NCBI GenBank assembly: GCA_003550325.1 | Contig: QKWP01000484.1 | Coordinates: forward strand, 20,324 to 84,323 | Reading direction: 5' to 3' | DNA length: 64,000 nucleotides | From: Gigaspora rosea | Lineage: Eukaryota; Glomeromycota; Glomeromycetes; Diversisporales; Gigasporaceae | Part shown: positions 11,445 to 23,040 of the stretch, one piece after another | How the letters are laid out: the number at the start of each line of letters is the position of its first letter | How positions within the stretch are numbered: the stretch's first letter is position 1 | Made by a program: the position numbers and the translations under genes | Notes under the pieces: model-generated | The model's input: the letters and a program-made list of their open reading frames with translations, nothing else | Databases searched by the model: none | Told to the model about the DNA's origin: nothing

Positions 11445-12289
11445 GATCAACCCTTCCGGGCCAACTGAAATGTATTGGTGAAAGACCGATAGGAAAGTAA
11501 TGGTCGGTACTGGAGTTGAAGGAATCTTACAAGGGCAGAAGTAGGTAATGGTAGCAGTTAGGTATTCCCTGACTGCAAGTTGCTTGCCTCGGTGAGTGCG
11601 TAAGTTACCGAAGTGTAGATAATACCTGTGTGGGACAGGGACTGCTCTACCAAGTGTACTGCGAGGATCAATTAGTCCTAAGGGGATGTAGTTAGCATCC
11701 GGGACTGTCTTTGACTAACTAATGTATCGGAGGGCTGTACCAGTGATCACAAGTAGGATTGACATGCGAAGCTTGGACCAGAGTGTTTAAATAGGCAATC
11801 CCCTAGTTGGGTTGTAGGTATGACAACTAGTGTAGAACCTTCAGGCAGACTACTTCAATTAGACAACCAAAAGTTGTACATGTGGCTAGTTGTACTTTCA
11901 TTCAATATAACAATTGTGGGCTGCCCAAAGAGGCGCCCTTGATCCACAGGCTTGATTAAATAAACTCTCACTCAGAGCGGGAACTTTGATATAAAAAAAT
12001 AAAAAAATTAAAAAAAATAAAAGATATTTAAAAAAATTTATTGATAGTTTAATAATTTAAACAATAAGCTATTAAATTATCAAAAGAAATTTTTAAAATA
12101 TTTTTTGTTTTTAAAGAGTTATAACAATTTAAAAATTTTTATAATTAAAATGTGATGGCTTTAGGTAAATTCTACTGTACAATATATATTATAGCATATG
12201 ACAGATTATATAACAAATGGTCTTAATAATTTTTTTTATTAATTACTTTTTATATACTGAAATTTCTATTAGTATTCAGTTTAGAAAGA

Positions 12290-12367
12290 GAAATTTGTAT
12301 TCCAGACTTTCTCTATACAAAACAAAATCTTTTGGAATAGCCTGTTCGGATTAAAGAGAGGTGACTA
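12290..12367. mobile_element. Right end of pogo-like MITE
   Basis: Ends ...CTGTTCGGATTAAAGAGAGG then TGACTA, followed by TA. This is the inverted counterpart of the left end at 8981. Confidence 0.5.
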
Positions 12368-12421
12368 TAATTTTTATATTTGTGTACCAATTAACAAAAT
12401 AAATTTTATACAGTATAATAA

Positions 12422-12581
12422 GGGTGGTGACTTATATTATATAATATAATTTTACTATACCCCCTACCCCCCTCCCCCTACATAAGAGAAATTTGATTGG
12501 CTATTATAAACTTCTATATTTAACGTAAGATTTCAGAAACCTCCTCCCCCCTAAAATATTACGTAATATCTGTCACCACCC
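12422..12581. mobile_element. PIF/Harbinger-like MITE, GGGTGGTGAC ends
   Basis: 160 bp with inverted ends GGGTGGTGAC / GTCACCACCC and a TAA duplication on both sides. The interior contains C-rich runs (CCCCCTACCCCCCTCCCCC). No coding content. Confidence 0.8.
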
Positions 12582-12669
12582 TAAAAATAATAAAAATTTA
12601 AATTAGTATAAAGATAGAGTTAGATTTAAGATAAATTCTAGAGTAGATAATTGTATAGAACTTTACTAA

Positions 12670-12875
12670 AAAGTGCACTATGCACTTTGTATCCTCTATT
12701 TTATATCTCAAAATTTTAGTAAAATAATACCTACTGCGCTTCTAACAAAAAATGATTCTTTTGCAATTTTGTATTAATTTTGATCCTAGTTTTAATCCAA
12801 CTTCAAATAAAATTATTACTAGTACATTAAAGAGTACTGGAGGCACAGAGTACACAGGTGCACTTTTTAGATTAT
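12670..12875. mobile_element. TIR MITE, AAAAAGTGCAC ends
   Basis: Ends AAAAAGTGCACTATGCACTT and, inverted, AAAAAGTGCACCTGTGTACT. The inner words (TCTAACAAAAAATGATTCTT, TTTTGTATTAATTTTGATCC) also occur in the dispersed repeat near 42640. The family is not recognised. Confidence 0.6.
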
Positions 12876-12880
12876 TTTAA

Positions 12881-13028
12881 GGGGAGTGACAAAAATCAGA
12901 TGATTTTTTAGGGTGGAGGTGATAAAAAAAGTTGAAATTATATATAAGAACCTGTCTATATATATATTAAGAAAGAGGGAGGGAGTAGGCCTCTGATAAA
13001 AAATAATCAGGTGATTAATGCACTGCCC
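12881..13028 (+). mobile_element. PIF/Harbinger-like MITE H1, copy 1
   Basis: 148 bp. The ends GGGGAGTGACAAAAATCA and (inverted) GGGCAGTGCATTAATCAC are flanked by TAA on both sides. Four copies of the family are in this window: here, 31361-31502, 34913-35061 (inverted) and 60289-60440. Confidence 0.85.
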
Positions 13029-14130
13029 TAATAGTATATACCAAAATTTTACAATAAATTTTTTTTGTTAAAGCTCAAAAGATAGTTATATAAATAAAAT
13101 TTTTTGATATTACAAATTTTAAAAAAATTTTTTTATTTGTTATACAAAGAAAATTTGCATATTATATTTCTTAAATCTAAATAAGTCCTTATTTAATTAC
13201 TTCTTTATATAATTTTTAAAAATGTATTTAGGTTTTCTCCAATCTGTTCTAGCTAAAAACTAATTTGGAATAATTAATTATAATACTAAACAAAAAATAG
13301 GAGGTATAATATTATATTGTATACCTTTTAAGTAGTACAAATAGAGTAAAAATCTTTTTATTAAAAATTATCTAATATATAATAAAGTTTCTACTATGAT
13401 ATTATAAAAATAAAACTAATAATAATAATAATAATAATAATAAAGGTACCAAATAAACTAGATAATTATATAAAAAATAACTATATTTAGACCTTAATAT
13501 AGTCACTTTTGATATAGTTAAACCTTAATATAATTATACTATTTTTAAGCTCTAACTATTATAAACTATATAAAAATTGATTTTTATATAGCTACAACTT
13601 TTTATAGGCACCAAATTCTTGCTAGTAATTATATCAAGGTCTGACTGTATTTAAAAATTTTGTATCAAATATTATTAAATTATTATCTATAGATTATTAT
13701 TTAAAAAATTTAAAACCAATTTATAAATTTTATTATTTTTTTCATAGTAAATATAGATTATATAACAGTTGTTATATACCAAAAAAAAGTTACTAAACAG
13801 ATATTAAAAATAATGTTTGTATAAAAAGTTCTAATATAGTATGCACAAAATTTTTTTTATATCTTCAACCTGTTGCTATATTGATAACACTATAAGTAAT
13901 AACAAACTTATATAAAGAACAGACTAAAAAAATATTTTTAGTACTTTTTAATTGATTTTAAAATTTTTAATTCAAATTAAAGTATTGGTACTTACTTATA
14001 TGAATTATATTTTTATTTTATATTAATTTAGTTAATTATCAATTTTTTTGATTTAAAAAAATAATTTAATTATTATACCAAATTTATGAAATTTAGCTAA
14101 ACTTTGTTTACTAAATTTGTTTTTTTTTTT
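13029..14130. other. AT-rich stretch, no gene seen
   Basis: Mostly low-complexity A/T. An (AAT)n microsatellite lies at 13416-13444. 13484-13647 is a pogo-like MITE (TTAGACCTTAATATAGTCAC on the left; right-end complement CAGTCAGACCTTGATATAAT). No gene was recognised. Confidence 0.6.
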
Positions 14131-14199
14131 TACCAAATTATAGTTACCAAATTATAGTTACCAAATTATAGTTACCAAATTATAGTTACCAAATTATAT
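14131..14199. repeat. 14-bp tandem repeat, about five units
   Basis: TACCAAATTATAGT repeated head to tail almost without change. Confidence 0.9.
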
Positions 14200-14257
14200 A
14201 TTAATAAATTGATACCAAATTCTAAAAAATTTTCTTGGTTCTCTGTCTAGACTAATC

Positions 14258-14644
14258 TAGAAATAATAAAGTTTCTAGGTTCAGAACCTAAGAACCTGGT
14301 TTTAGAACCTGGTTTTTAAAAACCAGGTTCCAATTTTGGAACCTAGGTTTTTAGGTTCATAATAGGTTTTTAGGTTCATGGTAGATTCTTAGGTTCTTAG
14401 ATTCATTTTTGAAATTAATTAATATAATAAATATAATAGTATAATAAATAAAAAATGATTAACTAAAGAGCCAATTAATAACTTATTGTATTAATACAAA
14501 AATATAAATTAATTTTATGTTTCTGATTAGATTTTAAAGGAACCAGGTTTTGAACCTTTTTAAAAACCAGGTTCTTAGGTTTTAGAAATGGAACCTAAAG
14601 GTTCCAAACCAAAAACTGAACCTAAACCAACCTATCCATTTCTA
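14258..14644. mobile_element. hAT-like word element, word AGGTTC/GAACCT
   Basis: 387 bp filled with AGGTTC, GAACCT and AACCAGG in both orientations. The ends TAGAAAT and ATTTCTA are inverted. The flanks GACTAATC (14250-14257) and ATCTAATC (14645-14652) match at 6 of 8 positions, fitting an aged 8-bp duplication. No frame. Confidence 0.65.
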
Positions 14645-14944
14645 ATCTAATCCATATTCCCACCTTCTCTACCCTTATTAGGCATATAAATTAATTATAA
14701 TAATCCAACTTGCAAACCCATTCTTTTTGAGTCACAGTGTCCATCTTTTTTGATTTATAAAAAAGGCACTCTTTTTTTCATACTAAAATTAATGCTAAAA
14801 TTAATACTAACTTGTATTATACAACCCTTCTAACCCTAACAAAAAAGTGGACCTTTTTTTATGAAACAAAAAAAAACGAACCCTGCGAATCAAAAAGAAT
14901 GAATTACACGCACCTTAACCTGGGGCATTTCCTAAAATCTACAT

Positions 14945-15140
14945 TTAAAAATTGAGGAATTTCATAAATTCACTGTAATTTGGCAAATGAATCATATTAC
15001 CATATTCGACAAATTTCCCGGTATTGGTGTTAGCCGGAAATGACCATATTCGACAAATTTCCCGGTATTGTTATTATTCGGAAATGAATAAATTACCATA
15101 TTCGACAATTTTCCCGGTATTGGTGTTGTCATCCGGCAAT
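14945..15140. repeat. Tandem repeat CATATTCGACAAATTTCCCGG
   Basis: Three units of about 45-53 bp (near 15000, 15046 and 15099), each CATATTCGAC..TTTCCCGGTATTG followed by a NCCGGAAATGA phrase. CG dinucleotides are intact, unlike in most repeats of the window. Confidence 0.75.
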
Positions 15141-17770
15141 TTATTATCAAGATTCGCAACGAATTATCAGCTGAGTATTTTTTTAATTTGAATAAACATG
15201 TTTACATCGTAATACATGAGAAAATAACAAAAAGAAATAATTTCATGGTATATGAGTTTGCCGGTGTTGTGCTCAGTTTCTATTTCTATTTTTATTTTTA
15301 TTTTCTTGATTAGCATAATTATTACGTATTATCGCCACGTATTATCTTATTTTGGGAAGAGATTATTGTGGCACGGTTGAATGATTAAAATCCCAATCGA
15401 GTGATCGAAACCCAAATCGAGTGACTTAAACCCAATAGAAAGATTAACTCTAATCGAGTGATTAAAACCCAAAGCGAAAGAGTAAAACTCCAGTATAAAC
15501 TAAGAGATATAAATATCGTAGGTTGGGCTTCAGATTACGAAAGGAGGAGGGAATTATCGCTCGCAGATATATGCATATGCACAACTAGTATTAGTTGCAT
15601 TTATGTTCGGGTGTAATTGATGCATTAAATTTATTTGATAAGCATTAATACAGAGAAACCTTTAACACGTAATTGCATTAGTTGTTTTCCCGACGATAAT
15701 GAAACTGCATAATAAATATAATAAATTAACATATCGGCGAATTTGCGGAATTGGGTTTACATGAGTTTGTAAAAACGAACTAAATTTCGCAACTAAAAAT
15801 ATGTTTTTTTTTATTACGTGTATATAAATAATTTAAGGAGTAATTAACAATAACGATACAAATTTAGTTTAATTTAATTTTGTATCTTTATTGTTAATTA
15901 TATACTCCTTAAATTATTTTTATATATAATATATACTAGTAATAAAAAACATACATTAAACAATCAGGGTAAATCCGCCGATATGACCTTTCCCCATATC
16001 GCGTGACCCGAACTAGACCTTCCGGTCTATCGATCAAATTAATATCTCACCCGATTTTTACAGGGCTGCCCCAAATTTCCGAGTCGAATGCGTTGGATCT
16101 AGGTCGGCCTTTGGCCCTAGTTGTTAGCAAAATCATCAGCTGGGCATTTTTTACTTAATGACTGGATATGGTTTATTAGTAAAATTTTTTATGATCTTGG
16201 GGCAAAATTGATCAATTCCGATCCAGACAACCATGATTCCGATGTACTCCGACGAACCCCCTGTATGAGTTATTACACCCAACTTTGTTCACGACCGAAG
16301 CTAAACTGGACCAATAAACACACAAAATCTGGTCTATGACTATACCATTAAGTCCTCGCAATCAAAAAAAATCTGTTTTCCTAGGAGTAAGTTTATATGC
16401 TAAAAGCTCTTTAAATAGCTTATTTGTATTTCGTAAGAGAACCTTTTCTTAGTTATTTAAATAATCTTTAATGTTACTTTTATTATCACAAATATAACCT
16501 ATAACGAATTGACTGTACTGAAAAATACAAGTTCTTATAGAGAGGTTTTCTATATCGTATAGAGTCGACCGTATATAAAAAAAGTTATTTAATAAATTAT
16601 TAAGTTCTTTAGCTTTTTTAAAATTTTTTCATTAAATAAAATATATAAACCTGTTAAGTAATTTTTTTTCGTTAAAAGAATTTATTTTCAAATTTACAAC
16701 GTACTGTGCATAAGTCTGTTAGTAACCAATTGAGAAATTTTTGAATTCTGTAGTAGGCATTCAAACTTACACGTGCCCATCCGAAGCGCAACATTGTACA
16801 TATTTTCGGTATGCTTCGGTTTCGTCTTATTAATCATCTAACTCTCCGGAAATTATATAGCTATTTTCGGACTGAAGGTTCGAAGACAGCAACGTGGTTT
16901 TTCCGAAGAGTTAGTTGACTTTTAGAATAAAACCAAAGGATTTTTGGGGAATTTGCCCTGAACGAAGTCCCGAAGCATCCATTGTCACGAGACCGTGACC
17001 CAGAACCATGACGTACGTACGTACGTACATTGGTAAGTATGAGGTATTCGTGACGGATATTGTAAGAATGATGTATTGGATGAGAGAAGTCGTTTTGGTT
17101 GAGTAAATATGAGGTCATAGGAATAGCCATTTAAGAAGGGAAGAGCGGGAAATTGTTCTCCCTCTTTTGTCTATGCTGCTAGCTCGACGCAGTCTAACTT
17201 TGTCGGTAGTACCCGCCCACCCACCACTAGACGGTGGGTTAGGTGGATTTATAGGTGTGGTCGATAGCTCGGGTGGAAAACCCTGATATCGAAATTGATT
17301 GCTTTTATTAGCCTGACCGAGCAGATCGGATGTTAAACAAAAATAGGTTGGTTTAACTAGACACGGTGCTAGGGACCGACTGTGGACCACGTGAGCAACG
17401 AGACGGAATCCTATATGTGTATTTCAAAGTCATGTTGGTTGAATATGGGTCGAGTGACAAAATCGTATTTTTTAAAAACTCAAATTATCCGCTGACTGGT
17501 TTTCCTAGTTCATTCCCCTAAAAACAAGTAAATGTTGCTGGGTTTTAGGTGCCGTTTTAACTTTTTTTCTTTCTTTTCTTGATTATATAATGCACAATTA
17601 TTGTGAAAACTGTCGATCATTTAAGAAAATATTTTATTTATGGGTATATTATAAACGGGTATTGCCCTTCTACTATCGAGCAACCTACGCAATCTCTGTA
17701 AGCATCGTTTTTTTTTTTTAACTGTCACATTATGTCGTCACGGCAAGCTATTATTACTCGTGACTATACA
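15141..17770. other. CG-containing unique stretch, no gene supported
   Basis: Base composition is more balanced than elsewhere, with frequent CG. 15820-15935 is a palindrome (AATAATTTAAGGAGTAATTA mirrored at 15895-15922). 17000-17400 is the most GC-rich part. Open frames of 70-90 codons occur on both strands (for example 16861-17130 and 17115-17390, minus) but have no recognisable motif and no paired splice sites that extend them. 15385-15490 repeats 'ATCGAGTGATTAAAACCCAA'. Confidence 0.5.
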
Positions 17771-18006
17771 TGTTGGCAAAATCCCAAATTACTATAGTTT
17801 GGGATTTGTCCGCGCCCAAATCCCAAATACATCCCAAATTAATTTCTCAAAAACTTTATTAATAATCTTTGTTTAAACAAATAGTAGATATTTTTATTGT
17901 TATAGATAACATATTTGCAAAATTTCAGACCTACTTTTTTGATTTAATTTTTTACAAATAGCAATTGTTTTTTTTGAATTTGGGATTTGTCCGTGTTTTG
18001 CCAGCA
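17771..18006. mobile_element. hAT-like word element, word TCCCAAA, TGTTGGCAAA ends
   Basis: 236 bp. Ends TGTTGGCAAAATCCCAAATT and (inverted) TGCTGGCAAAACACGGACAA. The flanks ACTATACA (17763-17770) and AGTATACT (18007-18014) match at 6 of 8. TCCCAAAT and ATTTGGGA repeat near both ends. An element with the same tips but another word (ATGACAAA) lies at 61461-61621. Confidence 0.75.
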
Positions 18007-19284
18007 AGTATACTCGTGACTGTCGTCCCGACAGGCCACGATTTTATGGCTGCCGTCGCAGCAGGCCATTCAATCAAATATTGTATCACTTCGGGTCGGG
18101 GGGAGGGATCGATGTAACTAGAACGAAAGTCGGGTTCGCAGAAAAAAACAAAGTTAACTCACATCGATTTTCCCATGCCTATGATCGATTACCTCACACT
18201 ACTCAATTGCCTCGTACCTCATGCTTACTCGGTTATTACTGTACATACTCGCTAATAAATAATCATCATCATACATACATCACTTATTGCATTATTGATT
18301 ACTACATGCTTATGTACGATCGGTCATGCGGTATACTATGTAAATCAAAACTATATGTGTCATATAATAAAATTTATTAAAGAATTTTATTAATACAAAT
18401 TTTAAACAGATGCACAGCCCTAACGGTTCGATAGTTTTGTATAAAACTTTGCAAAGACTAGTATTACGTCCCTACAAACGAAGCCATAGAGTCATTTCTT
18501 TAAAAATGAAACTAAATTAAGTCCTTTCTTTTTGCCACTTTAAAAAAACAAAACTACAGTTTTTTCATGTTTAAATAAATGAAATGATTCTATAGCTTTG
18601 TTTGTAGAGATGGTTAGTGATTAACATAATATAACGTGCCACATGTTCGATCGTTTAATAGATTCGAGGCAAAAGCTTCCTCGATAATCACGTATCGAGC
18701 AGCTATTAAATAGTAGCAAAATTATGTCTTAAGAGACAGTATAAATGTAACAGTTCCTAATACCAGTTCTTTCGATTAATAACATTTATTTTTAGTTCGT
18801 TAAGTTTTACCTTTAGCTTCATTTACTAGTTTTTACAACTTTCAGTTTCTATTGCTTTGTCAATTTTTGGTTTCGTCAGTTTCGCCCAGTTTTGCCGGTG
18901 TCGTTTTCGACCAGCTTTGCTAATATTTAAGTTCGCAAATATTAAATATTAACTATAAATAGTGTAACAATATATTCCATTGATTTCTGAATTTGATTTT
19001 GTTTACGAATATCATATACTAAAGCTATTAAGTTAAGTTCAAAACTTAAACAACTTTTGAAGATCTGTTGACACAATCAACAAAAAAAAACAAAAAACAA
19101 AAAAAAATGTATCAAACAATATGGTGTGGCACTTCGTGCCATCTTTTGTAAATCTTATTACTCAATTTTACAAATATTACATATACATGCTTAACACTCA
19201 AATAGAATATAGAAAAAAAAAATTGTTAAGCTAGTTACAAAGAAATTATTTTTACAATTATTGAAAGAATTAATAACAAATTTT
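18007..19284. other. Region downstream of the receptor gene, no gene supported
   Basis: Unique-looking sequence with moderate CG content. A 99-codon plus-strand frame at 18081-18380 is rich in H, Y, S and C, without motifs, and I do not call it. 19080-19108 is an A-rich tract. The 3' UTR of the minus-strand gene should lie here. Confidence 0.45.
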
Positions 19285-21607
19285 TTATAATTTTTTTAAT
19301 ATCAGATTATACTCTTCGGTTTCTTGAGATTTATCAATATCTGAACTAAATCCATTTGTAAATTCATTATCATTACCAGCCGTACATTTTGGTATATCTA
19401 TTAAATGTGTGATAGGACTAAATGAACGTGTATTTATACCACTTATATTAGTTTGACTGGTTTTATTACCTCTAGAACTACCAATTAAAGGATCATATGA
19501 AATTGATGAATTTGCACAATTAGATAATAAATTTGATGATGAAGATGTTGAAGATGGTGAAGATGTTGAAGATGAAGATGTTGAAGAATCTTTTAAGTGA
19601 ACAATGTCAGGGAGAACTAAATGTATCTTATGATCATCAATTTGATTTGCCAAAGTTATATCCTGCTTTGAATAGTTCTTTCCATAGAGAGTAGAAGAGA
19701 TATTGTTCTTATTCCCAGAACAAGAATTAATATGTGATAAAGAATCAGATGAAATTATTGGAACCGAGAAGAGTTTAATTAATATCATGTATCTTAACCA
19801 TTCTAAAAAGGAAGGTTGTAAAACTAAATTATTATTATTGTTATTAATAACTATTATATTAAAATGATGATGATTATTATTATTGTTAATAATATCGTCA
19901 TTGATAACATTTTCATTTTTAATAACTTCAGCCTTATTGCAATTTAAAGTTTTCAATTCAATAAAATCATTGGATTTTCCAAGCCTGTTAAGTTCATTGA
20001 TAATGTTTTTATTGTGAGATAAATGTGGATAAAGAGACTCATAAGTATTAACATTGGTAATCCACCAATGTAGTTTAACAGCTTGGAATGCACGAGTGAC
20101 GGCAATATCTTGAGAAAATACTATAGCGTTGAGTAATCCTAAGGAATAAAAAGATCAGATAAACAAAATATTAAATAACAGAACAGAATAATCACGTATA
20201 AACTTATATAGCATACATATATATATATATATATTACCTTGAATTGACATGCCAATGGTGCAAAGTAAAAGTAGAGGATAAGATACTATACGATTAACGT
20301 AAGCATAAGTTTCAAGGAAAGAGTTACAAAATTGAGCTACCAATGGTATCACAGGATACCACACGACCCTTCTGACAACAGAAGAAATCACTTTCTTATT
20401 AATTAATGTGGGAGAACCAGATAACTGAGAAGTCGAAGGATCAAAATCATCATCAATATCTACAGATCTGAGTTTTATAACGACCATGATAACAACTATC
20501 GCGCAATACAATATGGATAAATCTATCCAACCAAAAAGAGTAAGCCACTGCCATATTATATTATGTTCTTTACCCGAATCAACATACCAACAGCTCCTAT
20601 AACAAGTATTAATAAATATGAATATATTAAATAAAAATCGATAAATTTGCATTAATTTTTGGTGCACCCTGCACCGTGTGCACCCCGTTTATGTTTTTCG
20701 AAATTTTACTAGGTAACCCTGTTGCATTTTTAACAAAAAAATGTTCATCTCGCGATGTTATTTTAAATTCTAACCCAACCCTAACCCAACCTTATTCCTA
20801 ACTCTAATCGTTATTTGTATTTGCTACTATAGGGTGCACCGGTGCACCCTGCACCAAAAACATTTATCCTTAAAGATATTGAATAAATAATATATATACA
20901 TACGATTCAGGTTCATCATAACCATACATATGACCGGCAAGAGGAAGGAGAGAAAGTAAAAGGGAAAAGGAAAATGAAATGATGAAATAGTATTTTTCGA
21001 AATTATAATGACTTCCGAATTCGCTTATGAATATTAAATGAAGATTCTAAAATAAAGTAAATAAAATAAGACAAGTGAAATATATATTAAAGAACACGAT
21101 AAAGTATAATTATAATACATACCAAAGCTATACAAACGGTAAAGAATAGGGAAATAAGACCAAAAAATACTACTGCCCAAGTCTTGGATATAAAAACAAA
21201 TTAAAAAAAAAATTAAAAAAGAAGCTAGTGGATATCAGCAAATGGATATTAAAAAAGAAGTCAACGGATATCAAAAATGAAGCTAATAGGATGTCAAAAA
21301 AAGAAAGCTAATAAATATCAAGAAAGAAAGCTAATGGATATCTTACCGCATATACGCATAAAAACCCAGGAGTATTATCCCAAACTAAAGTAATTAAAAC
21401 GTGAACAGAATAACCTATATCACATATTAAAGCCGCAAAGCTTAAACGAAATGAAACCCGATCAGCATAACTAGGATAATATATTCGTATAAAGCCAAAT
21501 GTCACGCATGAGATAATAGTAGAAATGAGGGAAAGAATATTCAGAGGAACACATGAGTTAGCTATAAAGGTATATTGTTCCTTTGTTACAGGAGCAATAG
21601 AAGCCAT
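19285..21607 (-). CDS. Seven-transmembrane G-protein-coupled receptor (cAMP-receptor/GPR1-like), five exons
   Basis: Predicted plasma-membrane receptor that would signal through a heterotrimeric G protein; the ligand is unknown. Reading five exons 21607-21347, 21182-21123, 21046-20904, 20596-20238 and 20138-19285 with GT-AG introns gives an uninterrupted 558-residue frame. The donors are GTAAG, GTATGT, GTATGT and GTAAT; phases agree at every junction. Hydrophobic helices lie near residues 17-40, 52-76, 81-107, 127-146, 172-196, 229-252 and 259-282. The RRVVWYPVIPLVAQ motif before helix 6 and the end of helix 7 (GLLNAIVFSQDIAVTRAF) are typical of fungal/Dictyostelium cAMP-receptor-like GPCRs. 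The cytoplasmic tail (about 275 residues) has poly-N and poly-S runs (near 19830-19890 and 19535-19590). The start ATG is followed closely by helix 1. Intron 3 (307 bp) contains a MITE. I see no lesion. The exon structure is inferred from sequence only. Confidence 0.88.
20658..20859. mobile_element. TIR MITE inside intron 3 of the receptor
   Basis: About 200 bp of the 307-bp intron. The ends TTTTGGTGCACCCTGCACC and (inverted) TTTTGGTGCAGGGTGCACC share the tip TTTTGGTGCA. The flanks GCATTAAT and ACATTTAT match at 6 of 8, so it may be hAT-like. The interior has CTAACCCAACCCTAACCC. It lies clear of both splice sites (20597 and 20903). Confidence 0.7.
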
Positions 21608-22585
21608 TAATCATAATGTTCTTGTGAAGTGATTAATGGAAGAGATTCAACCAAGTATTGATTAAATATCTATATATACCATTAAAAAAAGAAAGTAAAG
21701 ATATAGGTTATATAAATGGCAAACAAGTGATAAGAATTAACGGTTAATCTTCATTAAGTTTATATAAGATCTCAAAATATTGAGTATTTGTTTTGATCGG
21801 ATTTAAACCAATAATCAGTGGTGGATAATTCATTCAATCTTAATGACTATTAGCTGATCCAAACCTTTGTCCACTTTCCACATTTGGGGGACCTAAAAAG
21901 TGGGGTCAACTCACGTGGTGCCGAACCAGTCAAATTAGTAACATTTAATAAATCCGGATCAACCCGACGAAAAAAGATAAAATTTCAAACATAATTTAAT
22001 CAGCCCAACAGTTTAAAAGTATTAAAATTTATATGGGTTGCCTTCACTTTAGACTTCTCGTGTGGAATGAGAAAACCACTGTTTAAAGGGGTATATGTGC
22101 ATTGAGAAAATGTAATTATGTTATACAAAATTTCAATTCCGATGTAGTTCCCGATGCGTTATAATTTTTTGTACGTACGCATGCTTTTAATTTACAAAGT
22201 TAAATTGGCGATCTTATTCTATTTTTGGAGTATTATCGTTATTTTTGAAGAATTCAATAAGGTACTGTATCTCGTTAATTTATTATCATTTAATTAGAAA
22301 ATACTGCCAAGTGGTGTTACATTCTCCCATTCGGTACCACAAAAAATTTTTTGTAGTGTCACATTTTATGAATTTTACTTCCGAATAGCACGAGATGCAA
22401 ACATTGATTATAGTTGTGTTACATAATTATGCATTATCAAATAAGTCAATGAATAAATAATCTTTACTATTTATATTAATGCTGAAAGAAATCGCATAGC
22501 CAATACTGAAATTAGGCCTATGTATTTTTAATACGAAATTTTAAAAAATTATTTTTTTAGGGTTTGGTTAGGATTTAGAGTTAGG
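21608..22585. other. Upstream region of the receptor, no second gene seen
   Basis: The promoter of the minus-strand gene should lie here. I see no convincing TATA or repeated operator. 21880-21905 holds a C/G-flanked CCACATTTGGGGGACC. The sequence appears unique to this window. Confidence 0.4.
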
Positions 22586-22593
22586 ATATATAG

Positions 22594-22655
22594 TAGGTTT
22601 TAGTGGGTTTTAGTAGGTTTTAGTAGGTTTTAGTAGGTTTTAGTAGAGCTTATAT
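22594..22655. repeat. 11-bp tandem repeat GGTTTTAGTA(G)
   Basis: About five units of TAGTAGGTTTT in a row, following a GGTTTGGTTAGGATTTAGAG stretch. Confidence 0.85.
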
Positions 22656-22832
22656 ATTTTCAATCAAGATCCCAAATTTCATCATCAGCCACGAGACAAG
22701 CATTACGTAAAGATAATAAACACTACAAATTTTGAACTGCCGCTCTTATTATAATGTAAACTCATTCGCTAAATTAATATATATAGATATGTTAATCTAT
22801 TAATCTATTTATTTATTTGTTTTTATTTTATT

Positions 22833-22989
22833 TTTATGCCCCAGGCATTGTGCTCTGGGACGCCAAGTAGGCGTACTTGCTGAATTATATTATTAAATAA
22901 ATAGTACGGTATTTACAGATATACAATAAGGATAAATTGGATATACAATGATAATAATAATTTAATAATAATAATTTAATAATAATAAT

Positions 22990-23033
<44 letters not shown>

Positions 23034-23040
23034 AAAAAAG
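22833..23040 (+). repeat. Double-hairpin element with (AAT)n and A tail, possible short retroposon
   Basis: 22838-22860 can form a stem (CCAGGCA...TGCTCTGG). It is followed at once by a second stem (CGCC AAGTA GGCG, 22861-22873). The sequence then runs AT-rich into (AAT)n (22950-23022) and at least 17 As. Compact hairpins followed by an A-rich 3' end fit a small retroposed RNA, but I cannot name a family and no TSD was found. Confidence 0.4.

Larger units (their letters stand above)
9781..12014 (+). mobile_element. Very long tRNA-headed SINE-like retroposon, copy 1 (with two insertions)
   Basis: Retroposon with a tRNA-like 5' head carrying a perfect B box, a body of about 1.0 kb more GC-rich than its surroundings, and an A-rich tail (GATATAAAAAAATAAAAAAA...). 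A 14-bp duplication AAATAAAAGATATT lies directly before the head (9767-9780) and directly after the tail (12015-12028), the signature of LINE-type retroposition. Two DNA transposons (10131-10682 and 10790-11444) landed in it later; without them it is about 1,020 bp. A second copy at 36086-37582 aligns along the whole body, and 3' fragments lie at 52660-53310 and 53785-53925. The frames inside the body are not conserved between copies, so I regard it as non-coding. Confidence 0.85.

Noticed and set aside
15000-15130. CRISPR-like array
   Set aside because: Three degenerate tandem units without unique spacers, in a eukaryotic context.
16861-17390. Two overlapping minus-strand frames of about 90 codons
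   Set aside because: No motif, no suitable splice sites; composition is simply less stop-prone because of higher GC.
18081-18380. 99-codon plus-strand frame
   Set aside because: Amino acid use is random-like (H, Y, S, C rich), no homologous motif, no continuation by splicing.
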